A stretch of DNA of 64,000 nucleotides, taken from the NCBI GenBank assembly GCA_017886205.1, contig JAFNEO010000028.1, positions 26,476 to 90,475 on the forward strand, given 5' to 3'. Position 1 is the first letter of the stretch, and each line of letters opens with the position of its first letter. Positions 27,910-37,340 of the stretch are shown here, in pieces. A program made the position numbers and the translations under genes. The DNA comes from Candidatus Aminicenantota bacterium. Lineage in GTDB: Bacteria > Acidobacteriota > Aminicenantia > Aminicenantales > UBA8522. The notes beneath the pieces were generated by a model that saw only the letters and a program-made list of their open reading frames with translations, was not told the origin of the DNA and searched no databases.

Positions 27910-28872
27910 ATGGCGGCCGACCTGAGAAAGATCAAGGACTTCTTCACGGCTCCACTCTGTCCGCCGACCGTCATCCAGGTGTCTTCCTCGTACCTGAGCG
28001 GCATCCAGGTGGATATCAAAGACGGGCGGGCCAGGCGCCATGTTGTCCTCGAGCTCCCGGCCGGACTTCTCGAGCCGCACTTTGATCGGAAAAACATAGC
28101 CGACGCGGCCGCGCTGTCGGGGGTCCTGAAAGAGGGCCTCCGTCAGCTCCAGGTCTCGGGGAAAAAGATCGCCTGCCTGGTCCCGGAGGCCTGCCTCAAG
28201 ATCTTCGTCCTGGCCTTTGACTCCCTTCCCGCGTCCAAGAAGGAACGGGAGAAAATCATCCGCTGGCGGGCCAAGAAGCAGATGGCCATCCTGCCCGAAG
28301 ACGCCCGCCTGTCCTACGAGATGGTGGCCTCCTCCTCTTCGATCAAGGTCCTGGCGGCGCTGGCCCGGACGCCGGTCATCCGGGAATACGAAGACCTATT
28401 CGCGGGGCTGGGACACGAAGTCGGCATCGCCGCTTCTCCCACGATCAGCCTTCTCAACCTGGTGGATTGGGAAAATGAGACGGACTTCTTGGTGGCCAAT
28501 ATCGAGGAGGATTCATTGGGCCTGGTGGTGGTCACACAGTCCGAGCCGGCCCTCTTCCGGCTCAAGACCTTCTCCGTCGAGCGGGAGGGCGGGCTCCGGT
28601 TTTCCCAAAAGGTCGAAGCCGTCGTCAAAGAGATCGAGAACACGGCCCATTTCATCGAAGACCGCGAGAAGCGGGAAGTCCATTCTCTCTGGTTCCGGTC
28701 CGGCCTGAGAGAGGGTTACGAGGATATCCTGGCTGGGCTGAGGACGGCCCTACCCTTTGAGGTTCGGCCGGTCCAGGCCCCGCCACCGTGCGGACTTGCC
28801 CCGGACCTGAGTGCGTTTCTGGCTCCGCTGGCCGGCCAAGTTCCCTGGCGAAAAAATATACCGGCCGGCTGA
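27910..28872 (+). CDS. PilM-like actin-fold assembly protein
   Basis: Position in operon and PilM-like content (LPASKKEREKIIRWRAKKQMAI); 320 aa. Confidence 0.65.
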   Translation: MAADLRKIKDFFTAPLCPPTVIQVSSSYLSGIQVDIKDGRARRHVVLELPAGLLEPHFDRKNIADAAALSGVLKEGLRQLQVSGKKIACLVPEACLKIFVLAFDSLPASKKEREKIIRWRAKKQMAILPEDARLSYEMVASSSSIKVLAALARTPVIREYEDLFAGLGHEVGIAASPTISLLNLVDWENETDFLVANIEEDSLGLVVVTQSEPALFRLKTFSVEREGGLRFSQKVEAVVKEIENTAHFIEDREKREVHSLWFRSGLREGYEDILAGLRTALPFEVRPVQAPPPCGLAPDLSAFLAPLAGQVPWRKNIPAG

Positions 28873-28922
28873 GGAAGAAACAGGAGGTCCTCCCAGACCG
28901 CTTCTTGGAGGCATTGAGTCGG

Positions 28923-29480
28923 ATGCGAAGATTGAACCTGAACTTGGCGACGCGGCCGTTGCGCAACCGCCGCCTCTTTTTGCTCCTGGGAGGACTGCTG
29001 GGGCTGGCCTTTCTGGTGACGGCGCTTTTGGCAATCATCCTCTTTTTCCAGTTCACCCTGAAAAAAGGCGTAGTCCAAGCCGGCCTGCAGAAGGCCGATC
29101 AGACCGTCAAGGCGGCCCAATCCGAACAGAAGCGCCTCGAAATCCGGCTCAAGGAAACGGCCAAAAAGGACCAGGACATCATCGACGCGATCAACAGCAT
29201 CATACTGAGAAAGAGTTTTTCCTGGACGGATTTTTTGTCTAAGCTGGAGGAGTGCCTCCCCGATCCCAGCTATATCCTCTCCATGGCCCCCACTCTGGTC
29301 GACGACACCCGGATTCAATTCCGTTTCCGGGTCGTTTCCCCGAGCCTGGATGACCTCCTGGCCCTAATCAACAAGCTCCAGGATCTGAAGTTCAGCCAGC
29401 CGCGGGTGGAGACCGAGGAGAGTAACGACCGGGGGCAGCTGACCTCCGAGATCTCGGTGACCTATGAACGAGTTATTTAG
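28923..29480 (+). CDS. PilN-like assembly protein
   Basis: NLNLATRPLRNRR + single TM + coiled coil; operon position; start trimmed. Confidence 0.75.
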   Translation: MRRLNLNLATRPLRNRRLFLLLGGLLGLAFLVTALLAIILFFQFTLKKGVVQAGLQKADQTVKAAQSEQKRLEIRLKETAKKDQDIIDAINSIILRKSFSWTDFLSKLEECLPDPSYILSMAPTLVDDTRIQFRFRVVSPSLDDLLALINKLQDLKFSQPRVETEESNDRGQLTSEISVTYERVI

Positions 29481-30027
29481 CGCTCTGGACGAAAAGGAAC
29501 GAACGAGGCTTCGGCTGCTCGGCCTCCTTTTCCTGGTCGCTCTGTTCGTCCTTATTTTCTTTTCGTTAGGCCAGCGCCGCAGCTACCAGCTCCTGGTCGA
29601 AAGGCTCCAGGGAAGAGACAAGGCCGCCGCCGCGGCCGAGGCCAAGAGGGCAGAAAGCGCGGCCGAGTGGGCGCAATGGCAGGAGGCTTCTCAGGACCTC
29701 AAGGACCTCAAGGAAAAATTCTTCTACCGTGAGGGCCAGGAGGCCAGCGAACTCCGCCTCGACCTGGAGAAGATCTTTTCCGAGGCCGGGATCAGCGTCC
29801 GCTCCTACAGGTACAACTATGTCAGCCTGGAAAAAGAGAGGATCAGGAAGGTCAACGTCACCTTCACCTTTGCCGGTTCCTATCCTATCTTAAAGAAGTT
29901 TCTGCAGACGCTCGAGCGATTCCCTATATTCCTCCTTCTTGAGAAGATCGATTTCCTGAAAATCGGAGGGGATGGGACCATAATCGAGCTGAGGATTGTT
30001 CTGGCGGCCTACTATGCGAATTATTAG
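29464..30027 (+). CDS. PilO-like assembly protein
   Basis: N-terminal TM, coiled coil, FTFAGSYPILKKFLQTLERFP motif. Confidence 0.75.
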   Translation: MNELFSALDEKERTRLRLLGLLFLVALFVLIFFSLGQRRSYQLLVERLQGRDKAAAAAEAKRAESAAEWAQWQEASQDLKDLKEKFFYREGQEASELRLDLEKIFSEAGISVRSYRYNYVSLEKERIRKVNVTFTFAGSYPILKKFLQTLERFPIFLLLEKIDFLKIGGDGTIIELRIVLAAYYANY

Positions 30028-30529
30028 ACAACCGGTTGCAGCGCTCATCCTTGTCCTGGCCGCGGGCCTCTGCCCGGCCCAGACCCAGACCGACCCGGCG
30101 CCGAAGACGGCCGCCGACAAGGAAGTGAAGAGCCTGCTCCGGAAAGACCTGCTCCAGGTCAGGAAGCAGGCTGCGGCCCCTCCGATGAGGAACATCTTCG
30201 CCCCCCGAGCGGGTTTCAGCCGTCCCGGGGAAGTCGCCCGTCCGGGAAGTCCGCTGCCGGCGGTGGATTACCAAGCGGCGGACGAGTCGGCGGCAACGGA
30301 CGGAACGGCCGAAGCGCCGCCGGTCATGACCGTCAACCTCCGCTACATCGGGTTCATCGGATCGCCGCGCCGGCTGGTCGCCCTGGTCAATTTCGAAGGC
30401 CGGGCCATGGCCGTTGTGGAAGGCGATGTCGTGGGCGAGGGCATCCGTATTGGCAAGGTCACCCGGCAGCAGATCGAGGTCGTCTTGCCGGACTCCTCCA
30501 CGAGGACATTTTCCTTAGAAGGAGAATGA
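30014..30529 (+). CDS. PilP-like assembly protein
   Basis: Signal peptide; YIGFIGSPRRLVALVNFEGRAMAVVEGDVVGEGIRIGKV. Confidence 0.65.
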   Translation: MRIIRQPVAALILVLAAGLCPAQTQTDPAPKTAADKEVKSLLRKDLLQVRKQAAAPPMRNIFAPRAGFSRPGEVARPGSPLPAVDYQAADESAATDGTAEAPPVMTVNLRYIGFIGSPRRLVALVNFEGRAMAVVEGDVVGEGIRIGKVTRQQIEVVLPDSSTRTFSLEGE

Positions 30530-32688
30530 GGATGAGAAAGCACGCTTGGGCTCTGGTTATGCTGGCCCTCTCGTTCTGGGGCTGCGCGAACTTCGGCCCG
30601 AACTATTTTAGGCTCGGCAACGAGGCGGAGATCAACAAGGACTGGGACCAGGCCATCCAGTACTACGAGAAGGCCATCGTGGAAAAGCCCAGCGAATACG
30701 CCTACAAGATGTCCCTGGCTCGGGTGCGGCTGACGGCCAGCTTGATGCATCTCCGGTCCGCCCGCAACCTCGCCGTCCAGGGGAACAAGGATGAGGCGCT
30801 CAAAGAGTACGAAAAAGCCCTGTCTTATGATCCACAGAACCGGGCGCTCTACGAGGAGATGCGTCGGCTTAGCCAGGGAGCTCCCCCCACGGAGAAACCC
30901 GAGGAGGAGAAGCTCGAGTATCCGGTCAAGCTGAAGGTGGCTAAGGACAAGATCGAGCTCAAGTTCACCGAGGCCGGCCTGCGCTCGATCTTTCAAACCC
31001 TGGCCAAGCATGCTCAGGTCAACATCATTTTCGACGAGCTGTTCAAGGACCTTCCTTTGACCATCGACATCGCCGGGCGGCAGTTCGAGGAGGCCATCGG
31101 GTACCTCTGCCTGGCCAGCAAGAATTTCTATCGGGTCATCGACGAAAAGACGTTGATCGTCGTCCCCGATCAGCCGGTCAAGCGCATCCAGTACGAGCAG
31201 AACGTCATCAAAGTCTTCTACCTCTCCAACATCAGCGCCCAGGACATCTTCGCCGCGCTGCAGCAGATGCTCCGGTCGCAGATCCGGGCCCCCAATATCT
31301 TCGTGGACAAGAACCTCAACACCGTGACCATCCGCGACACGCCGGGGAACATCAAGCTGGCCGCTGACCTCATCCGGAAGTGGGACAAGCCCAGGGGCGA
31401 GGTTATTGTCGACCTAGAGATAATGGAGGTCTCCCGCCAGAAGCTGCGGGAGATCGGTGTCGACCTGGACAATGCCCTCGTCGGCCTCCGCTACGCCGGT
31501 CCCGGCAGCACCGATGACGCCGGCTGGTTCAGCCTTGGCGAGCTCGACCTGGGCAAAGGCAGCAGCTATCAGGTCTCCCTTCCGAGCGCCCTGGTCCGCT
31601 TCCTGCAGTCGGATGCCGATACCAAAGTATTGGCCCAGCCACGGTTGCGCGGCGTGGGCGATGAGGAGATGAAGGCGCTGGTCGGACAGAAAATCCCCAT
31701 CCCCCAGACGACGTTTACGCCGATCGCCGCCGGGGGGGTCAGCCAGCAGCCGATCACCTCTTTCGCCTACCAGGACGTCGGCCTGGAGATCACGATCAAG
31801 CCGAAGATCCACCTGGAAAAGGAGATCACGCTGGAGATCGAGGTCAAAATCACGGCCATCGCCGGCTCCGGCTACGCCGACATCCCGATCATCGCCAACC
31901 GGGAGATCAAAAACATCATCCGGCTCAAGGACGGCGAGACCAACCTCCTGGCCGGGCTGCTGCGGGATGAAGAGAGGAAATCCCTGCGAGGGATCGCCGG
32001 GCTGGCCAGCATCCCCATTCTCGGCAACCTGTTCGGCTCATCCAAACAGACGATCGATCAGTCCGACCTCATTTTGACCGTAACACCCTACATCATCCGG
32101 TCTCTGCCCCGGACGGCCGAAGATGACAAACCCCTCTGGATCGAGCTCGAAGGCATCTCTTTGGGCGGCCAGGCCGGCCGCCCGGGCGAGGGCATGTCGG
32201 CCGAGGAAATGGAGATGGCCGATGAGTCCGAGATGATGCCCGGCCCGGAAGAAGCAGAGGAAGAGCGGGAAGACCGGGGCGACAGCCAGATCTCCCTCGA
32301 CCCGGCCAATTTCGAAGTCCCCCGGGGCCGGGAGTTCCGGATCAGCGTCAACGTTAGAAGCCAGCAGGAGATCGGCAACATGTCGCTCAGCCTGAGCTTC
32401 AACCCCCAGGTCAGCAAGCTCAAGGATGTCATCGAAGGGGGGCTCATCCGGATGTCCGGAGCCAACGTTCCCTTCCTGAAGAACATCGCCGAGGGGAGTT
32501 GCACGATCGGGTTCTCCAGCCCGCAACTTAACCGGGGTATTCGGGGCGGCGGCAACATGGCCATCCTGGTCTTCGACGCAGTCGCGCAGGGAGAGACCCG
32601 CATCATGGTGACTTCGGTTTCCGCCAACAACCCGTCCGGCCAACCCATTAGCTTCACGTCCCGGGAATCTCGCGTGGTTGTCCGCTAG
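30526..32688 (+). CDS. Secretin (GspD/PilQ) lipoprotein with N-terminal TPR-like and C-terminal cohesin-like domain
   Basis: Secretin signatures (VGQKIPIPQ, LLAGLLRDEERKSLRGIAGLASIPILGNLFGS); C-terminal DSQISLDPANFEVPRGREFRISVNV...LRF-like cohesin segment; lipobox WGC. Confidence 0.9.
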   Translation: MRMRKHAWALVMLALSFWGCANFGPNYFRLGNEAEINKDWDQAIQYYEKAIVEKPSEYAYKMSLARVRLTASLMHLRSARNLAVQGNKDEALKEYEKALSYDPQNRALYEEMRRLSQGAPPTEKPEEEKLEYPVKLKVAKDKIELKFTEAGLRSIFQTLAKHAQVNIIFDELFKDLPLTIDIAGRQFEEAIGYLCLASKNFYRVIDEKTLIVVPDQPVKRIQYEQNVIKVFYLSNISAQDIFAALQQMLRSQIRAPNIFVDKNLNTVTIRDTPGNIKLAADLIRKWDKPRGEVIVDLEIMEVSRQKLREIGVDLDNALVGLRYAGPGSTDDAGWFSLGELDLGKGSSYQVSLPSALVRFLQSDADTKVLAQPRLRGVGDEEMKALVGQKIPIPQTTFTPIAAGGVSQQPITSFAYQDVGLEITIKPKIHLEKEITLEIEVKITAIAGSGYADIPIIANREIKNIIRLKDGETNLLAGLLRDEERKSLRGIAGLASIPILGNLFGSSKQTIDQSDLILTVTPYIIRSLPRTAEDDKPLWIELEGISLGGQAGRPGEGMSAEEMEMADESEMMPGPEEAEEEREDRGDSQISLDPANFEVPRGREFRISVNVRSQQEIGNMSLSLSFNPQVSKLKDVIEGGLIRMSGANVPFLKNIAEGSCTIGFSSPQLNRGIRGGGNMAILVFDAVAQGETRIMVTSVSANNPSGQPISFTSRESRVVVR

Positions 32689-32786
32689 GAGTTAACGGGC
32701 TAAAATTCATCCGCCTCAAGAGCAGGAAGTCCCGAGCGCCTGGACCTAGCTTTGACTTATCGCGGGGCCTATTCTATCTTGAGAGC

Positions 32787-33371
32787 ATGATCCTGGTGCT
32801 GGCGGGTCCGGTCCATTCGGGGAAGACGACCTTCCTGAGGAGGCTCTTGCCGGACCTCGAAGCGCTGAGGCTTCCCGTCTCCGGGTACTTGAGCCTCTAT
32901 GTAATGAACAAGGGGGAAACCGCCGGCTATGATCTTTTCGATATCAAAAAGGGCAAGTCGATACCATTCCTCCGGACAGAAGGAGAGCCCGGCTGGCAGA
33001 CGGTCGGGCCCTATTTTTTTCTCCCCCCAGGGCTTGAGGCCGCGGCGGCCGCCATCCTTGGCTATAAGCCAGGAGAGATCCTCATCGTCGATGAGGTCGG
33101 ACCACAGGAGCTCGCCGGCCGGGGCGTCTGGCCGGCCCTGTCGGAGGTCCTTTCGGGGCCCTTGTTCGACTGTCTTCTGGTCGTGAGAAAGCCGCTGCTC
33201 GATGACCTCCAAGATCGGCTGGGGAAGACACCTGTCAATGTGTTTGACGTCGAGCGGCCGGACGTCTGTCCCGCGCTCCTCCAGGCTCTTAAAGAGCTGA
33301 GGGCGGTCCGGAATGAGCGCCGCGATAAGTGTAACTTGGCAGCGCCTCGGAAGGGAAGAAGCGGGAGATGA
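32787..33371 (+). CDS. P-loop nucleoside-triphosphatase/mobilization-type NTPase
   Basis: AGPVHSGKTTFLRRL Walker A; ILIVDEVGPQEL Walker B. Confidence 0.7.
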   Translation: MILVLAGPVHSGKTTFLRRLLPDLEALRLPVSGYLSLYVMNKGETAGYDLFDIKKGKSIPFLRTEGEPGWQTVGPYFFLPPGLEAAAAAILGYKPGEILIVDEVGPQELAGRGVWPALSEVLSGPLFDCLLVVRKPLLDDLQDRLGKTPVNVFDVERPDVCPALLQALKELRAVRNERRDKCNLAAPRKGRSGR

Positions 33372-33415
33372 ACGAGCCGTTGCGCTCTCGAAGTCAGACC
33401 CGACTGGGCTAGGCT

Positions 33416-33697
33416 ATGACCAAAGTCAAGGTCAAGTTCTTCGGTCCTTTCCGCGACCTGTTCGGCGGCCGCGAACTGGAGGCCGAGCTTCCCGAGGAGG
33501 TCCGGCTCCGGGATCTCCTCCGGCGGCTGTGCGATACCTCAGACCGGGAAAAACAAGTTTTCGCCGGTGCGGAAGCCCTCCAACCGCATGTGGTCATTAT
33601 GAAGAACGGAATCCCGGTCCGGAGGCCGGGTGGGCTGGAGACCCCATTGCAGGACGGCGACATCATCGCTATCTTCCCCTTTCTAGGCGGAGGATAG
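33416..33697 (+). CDS. MoaD/ThiS family sulfur-carrier protein
   Basis: VKFFGPFRDLFGG...LQDGDIIAIFPFLGGG with terminal GG. Confidence 0.85.
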   Translation: MTKVKVKFFGPFRDLFGGRELEAELPEEVRLRDLLRRLCDTSDREKQVFAGAEALQPHVVIMKNGIPVRRPGGLETPLQDGDIIAIFPFLGGG

Positions 33698-33702
33698 GCT
33701 CA

Positions 33703-33833
33703 GGGTATGGGATTCGTCAGCCCGCTCGTTTCCCCAGCGAGGAAACTCGCTCCGCATCCTCCTTCGCTCTTCTCTCCTTTCAGTCGAGAAACCGTGCCCG
33801 CTCAGTCGTCCACGGACTTCCTCACCCACACCC
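33703..33833 (+). repeat. Dispersed structured intergenic element, family A copy 3
   Basis: Arms GGGTATGGG/CCCACACCC; GTTTCC-CCAGCGA-GGAAAC hairpin; central segment differs from copies 1, 2 and 4. Confidence 0.8.
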
Positions 33834-33845
33834 TTCGCCGACCTT

Positions 33846-33942
33846 GGCCAAACCGCCTTCCTTATTCAAGCCCCTCGTAATTCCATAAGAGGGGAAGGGG
33901 AGATTAATATAATACAAATGAAGTCTTTAAGGCGGTTTGGCC
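33846..33942 (+). repeat. 97-nt structured element, family E copy 3
   Basis: Perfect 12-nt arms GGCCAAACCGCC/GGCGGTTTGGCC; CCCCTC/GAGGGG inner stem; AGGGGAGATTAATAT. Confidence 0.8.
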
Positions 33943-33998
33943 CCCGGGCTTAAGCCCGCTTTGCTGCGGAGGGCTTTCGTAGGGACTCCGACCTTTTC

Positions 33999-34091
33999 CC
34001 GAAACGCCAACCTTCTTCAAACCCCTCCTGATTGGTCAGGAGGGGTAGGGGAGGTTAATGATGTATAAACAGAGTCTTGGGGGCGTTTCGG
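33999..34091 (+). repeat. Structured element, family E copy 4
   Basis: Arms CCGAAACGCC/GGCGTTTCGG; perfect inner hairpin CCCCTCCTGA-TTGG-TCAGGAGGGG; AGGGGAGGTTAATGAT. Confidence 0.8.
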
Positions 34092-34120
34092 ATCGGGTTT
34101 GTCGCCAACTAACCCTCGCC

Positions 34121-34149
34121 TTGTCATCAGCAGTATGATTTGTTATGCT
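34121..34149 (+). promoter_or_regulatory. Predicted promoter of AOR operon
   Basis: TTGTCA, 17-nt spacer, TATGCT. Confidence 0.35.
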
Positions 34150-34178
34150 CCTCAAGGCATTGAGGTACACATTTATCC

Positions 34179-36017
34179 ATGAGTGAGCTTCCGTGGGGTG
34201 TCCATGGCAAGATCCTGGAGGTCGACCTCAGTAGCGGCAGGATCGAAGAGGCCCCGCTGGACCCGGGCCAAGTCGCGGACTACATCGGCGGACGCGGCCT
34301 GGGAACACGCCTCCTCTATGACCGCATCGACGCGAGCTGCGATGCGCTCTGCCCGGACAACGTCATCGTCATCGCTGCGGCTCCCCTTATTGGAACCAAC
34401 GCTCCCACAGCCGGCCGCGGCCACATGGTCTTTAAATCCGCCTTGAGCGGAGGGATCGGCAGCTCCAACTGCGGCGGAACCTGGGCTCCAGCCTTTAAAT
34501 CTACCGGGTACGACGCCCTGGTCATTCGTGGAAGAGCGGCTTCCCCTGTGCTGATAGACATCCGGCCGGAAAGAATCGAAATCCTCCCCGCCGCCCATAT
34601 TTGGGGCAAGGACGTTCATCAGACGACGGAAGCGCTGCAGGCCGGCGAAGCCGACCGGCGCACGCGCGTCCTCTGCATCGGCCCGGCGGGGGAGAACAGG
34701 GTCCGGTTCGCCGCCGTCATGAACGACCGGAACAGGGCTTACGGCCGGGGAGGGCCTGGGGCTGTCTGGGGCAGCAAGAACCTCAAGGCCATCCGCGTCG
34801 CCGGGCAGAAAAAGATCCAGGTCAAAGACAAAGAAAGATACCAGTCGGGCCTGGAACAGAGCTTCTACCTTCTGAAACAGGCGCCGGCCACCAAGCGCCT
34901 GCTCCGCGACCTGGGAACGGCCGGCCTGGTCGAGCTCATCAACCTGATCAACATGCTCCCTCACCGCAACTTCCTGGACAACCGGCATCGAGATGAGGAT
35001 GTGGAGAACGTTTCCGGCGAGACCTTGGCCAAGAAGCTGCTCCAGCGGGCGGCCGGCTGCTACCTCTGTCCCATGGGTTGCCAGCGCCACACCCGGGTCG
35101 GCGACAAGAAAGGCGAAGGCCCCGAGTACGAGACTATGGTCATGATCGGCCCTGACTGCGATATCTATGACCTCGAAGCGATCACCAGGGTCAACTACCT
35201 CTGCAACGAGCTGGGGATGGACACGATCTCGTTCGGCGGTACGCTGGCCTGCGCCATGGAGCTCTTTGAGCGGGGCATCCTTCAGGCCAAAGACACAGAT
35301 GGACTCGAGCTCCGCTTCGGCCGGAGCGACCTCCTAGATGAGCTCGCCCGCCGCATCGCCTTCCGGCAGGGGATCGGCGACCGCTTGGCCGAGGGGTCTT
35401 ATCGGCTGGCCCGCGCCTTCGGGCATCCTGAATTCTCCATGACGATCAAAAAGCAGGAGATCCCGGCCTATGACCCACGGGCCTCCTTCACCCAGGCCCT
35501 GGGATACATGACATCTCCCACTGGGGCCTGCCATCTCAAGGGCGGGTATGCCGTTTCGCTGGCCTTTTTTGGAGGCACCAAGGAGATCCCCCGCTTCAGC
35601 CTGCTTCAGTCGCCCATCGGCATCCGCAACATGCACAACCTGGGCATCATCCAGGACAGCCTGGGTGTCTGCCGTTTTACCGGTTACGCTTTTTCCTATG
35701 ACCCCTGGGCCCGGATGATGAGCGGCCTCACCGGGCTGGACTTTTCGACGGCCCGTCTCGAGGAGATCGCCAACCGGATCGCCGCCGTGGAGAGGCTCTT
35801 CAACCTCGCGGCCGGGCTGACCGAGGCGGACGATACACTCCCCGCCAGGTTCAGCCGCGAACCTATCCTGGTCGCGGGAGAGGAACGCGTGGTCTCGACT
35901 AACGCCGTCGCCAGAATGAGGATGGATTATTACCGGGCCCGCGGCTGGGACGAACAGGGGAATCCAACCCCCGCGACGCTCGAATCCCTGGCGATCGGAA
36001 AACGGAAATCGCCATGA
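34179..36017 (+). CDS. Tungsten-dependent aldehyde:ferredoxin oxidoreductase family protein
   Basis: HGKILEVDLSSGRIEEAPLD...YIGGRGLGTRLLYD; AGRGHMVFKSALSGGIGSSNCGGTWAP; CYLCPMGCQRH. Confidence 0.93.
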   Translation: MSELPWGVHGKILEVDLSSGRIEEAPLDPGQVADYIGGRGLGTRLLYDRIDASCDALCPDNVIVIAAAPLIGTNAPTAGRGHMVFKSALSGGIGSSNCGGTWAPAFKSTGYDALVIRGRAASPVLIDIRPERIEILPAAHIWGKDVHQTTEALQAGEADRRTRVLCIGPAGENRVRFAAVMNDRNRAYGRGGPGAVWGSKNLKAIRVAGQKKIQVKDKERYQSGLEQSFYLLKQAPATKRLLRDLGTAGLVELINLINMLPHRNFLDNRHRDEDVENVSGETLAKKLLQRAAGCYLCPMGCQRHTRVGDKKGEGPEYETMVMIGPDCDIYDLEAITRVNYLCNELGMDTISFGGTLACAMELFERGILQAKDTDGLELRFGRSDLLDELARRIAFRQGIGDRLAEGSYRLARAFGHPEFSMTIKKQEIPAYDPRASFTQALGYMTSPTGACHLKGGYAVSLAFFGGTKEIPRFSLLQSPIGIRNMHNLGIIQDSLGVCRFTGYAFSYDPWARMMSGLTGLDFSTARLEEIANRIAAVERLFNLAAGLTEADDTLPARFSREPILVAGEERVVSTNAVARMRMDYYRARGWDEQGNPTPATLESLAIGKRKSP

Positions 36018-37336
36018 AAAAAAAGACCTGGAACACCAGCGAGGATGTCCTGCGGCTGTTTCAGACCGTCGGCCGGGCTTCTCTCCTCTACGATATCCAA
36101 GACAGCCACAGCGGCAACATGGCCATCCGGCACCGGGACGAGTCGGGAAACGACTGGATCGTCATCACCTCCACCGGCTCTCAGAAGGGTGACCTTGAGC
36201 CCAACAATATCTGCTTCCTCTCTCCCGCCGAGACGGATTTCGGTTACTACAAGGCCTCCTCGGAGACCGATATCCACGCCCGTATCCTGGCCCTGGAGGG
36301 TGTCGCCGCCTCCATCCATGCCCACACCAAGGAGATCGCCGTCGTCACCCTGGACGACGCGGACAAGCCTAACCAGCCGGCCCCGTTCATCCCCGTCGAC
36401 CCGCTCGGATATTATCATCTCAGCGGCGTCGTTCCGGTTGATTGGATGGCCGTCCCCAGCGGTTCTCCCGAAATGGCCAAGGTCATCCCAGAACGCCTGG
36501 CCGAGCACCCGGCAACCGTCATCCAGGCCCACGGGACTTTCGCCAAAGGGAGAACCTTGAAGGAGGCCTTCTTTCGCGTGTGCATCGCCAACAACGCCGG
36601 CTATGTCGTCCGTCTGTTGAAGCGGCTCAAGGTCGATGTCGAAGGGCTGAGACAGAGAGTCTGGGATTCGCCCCAGGCTTCTTTCTCCTATCCGCCACCC
36701 GACTACACGATCGACGACGATGACGTCTGCGATTTTCCCGGAGAGACCGAGATCCTCCGGGAATTCCAGAAGGCGGGAGCGAGGATATTCGAGTCCCGGC
36801 TTTCGCCCTTTCATTCGGGCTCGATGTCTGTCCGCGGCGTGGGGAGCATGCTCTATGCGCCCAAGGCATCGATGCCCCGGGAGATCGGAGGTCCTCTCCG
36901 GGAGGTCCCGCTCGAGGTGGAGGACGGCGATTCGCCGGAGATCCAGGTTCACAAGCAGATCTATGCGGCGAGCGATTTCCAGACGATCATGCACTGCCAT
37001 GTGCCGGAGGCGGAGGCGCAGGCGCATTTTGTCTATCCGGGTGACGACGGGCCGCTCGACCGCATCGTGCCGATCGACGCGGAGGGAAGCTTCATCCATC
37101 TCGTGATCCCGGTGGTCCCGGCGAAGACCGGCATCGCCGAGCTCGTGCGTTTGCTGCACGACTACAAGGTCGTCGTCGTCAGAGGAGGAGGCGTCTGGGC
37201 GGTGGGCGCTCAGTCCCTGTCCGAGGCCCTTCACCATCCGTCCTCGCTGCGTGAGATCTGTCTCTACCGCATCGGCGCCTTCGAACAGGGCTTGGACTTG
37301 CGGCGGATGGAACCGGGGAAGGCAAGAAACTGGTAA
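36014..37336 (+). CDS. Tandem class II aldolase/adducin domain protein
   Basis: Two aldolase-like halves: HSGNMAIR..HAHTKE..QAHGTFAKG and HSGSMSVR..HCHVPEAEAQ..VRGGGVWAVG. Confidence 0.85.
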   Translation: MKKKTWNTSEDVLRLFQTVGRASLLYDIQDSHSGNMAIRHRDESGNDWIVITSTGSQKGDLEPNNICFLSPAETDFGYYKASSETDIHARILALEGVAASIHAHTKEIAVVTLDDADKPNQPAPFIPVDPLGYYHLSGVVPVDWMAVPSGSPEMAKVIPERLAEHPATVIQAHGTFAKGRTLKEAFFRVCIANNAGYVVRLLKRLKVDVEGLRQRVWDSPQASFSYPPPDYTIDDDDVCDFPGETEILREFQKAGARIFESRLSPFHSGSMSVRGVGSMLYAPKASMPREIGGPLREVPLEVEDGDSPEIQVHKQIYAASDFQTIMHCHVPEAEAQAHFVYPGDDGPLDRIVPIDAEGSFIHLVIPVVPAKTGIAELVRLLHDYKVVVVRGGGVWAVGAQSLSEALHHPSSLREICLYRIGAFEQGLDLRRMEPGKARNW

Positions 37337-37340
37337 GGGT

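Noticed and set aside
33313-33888. 191-aa plus-strand ORF spanning MoaD and repeat
   Set aside because: Overlaps MoaD in another frame and runs into family A repeat; no coding signature.
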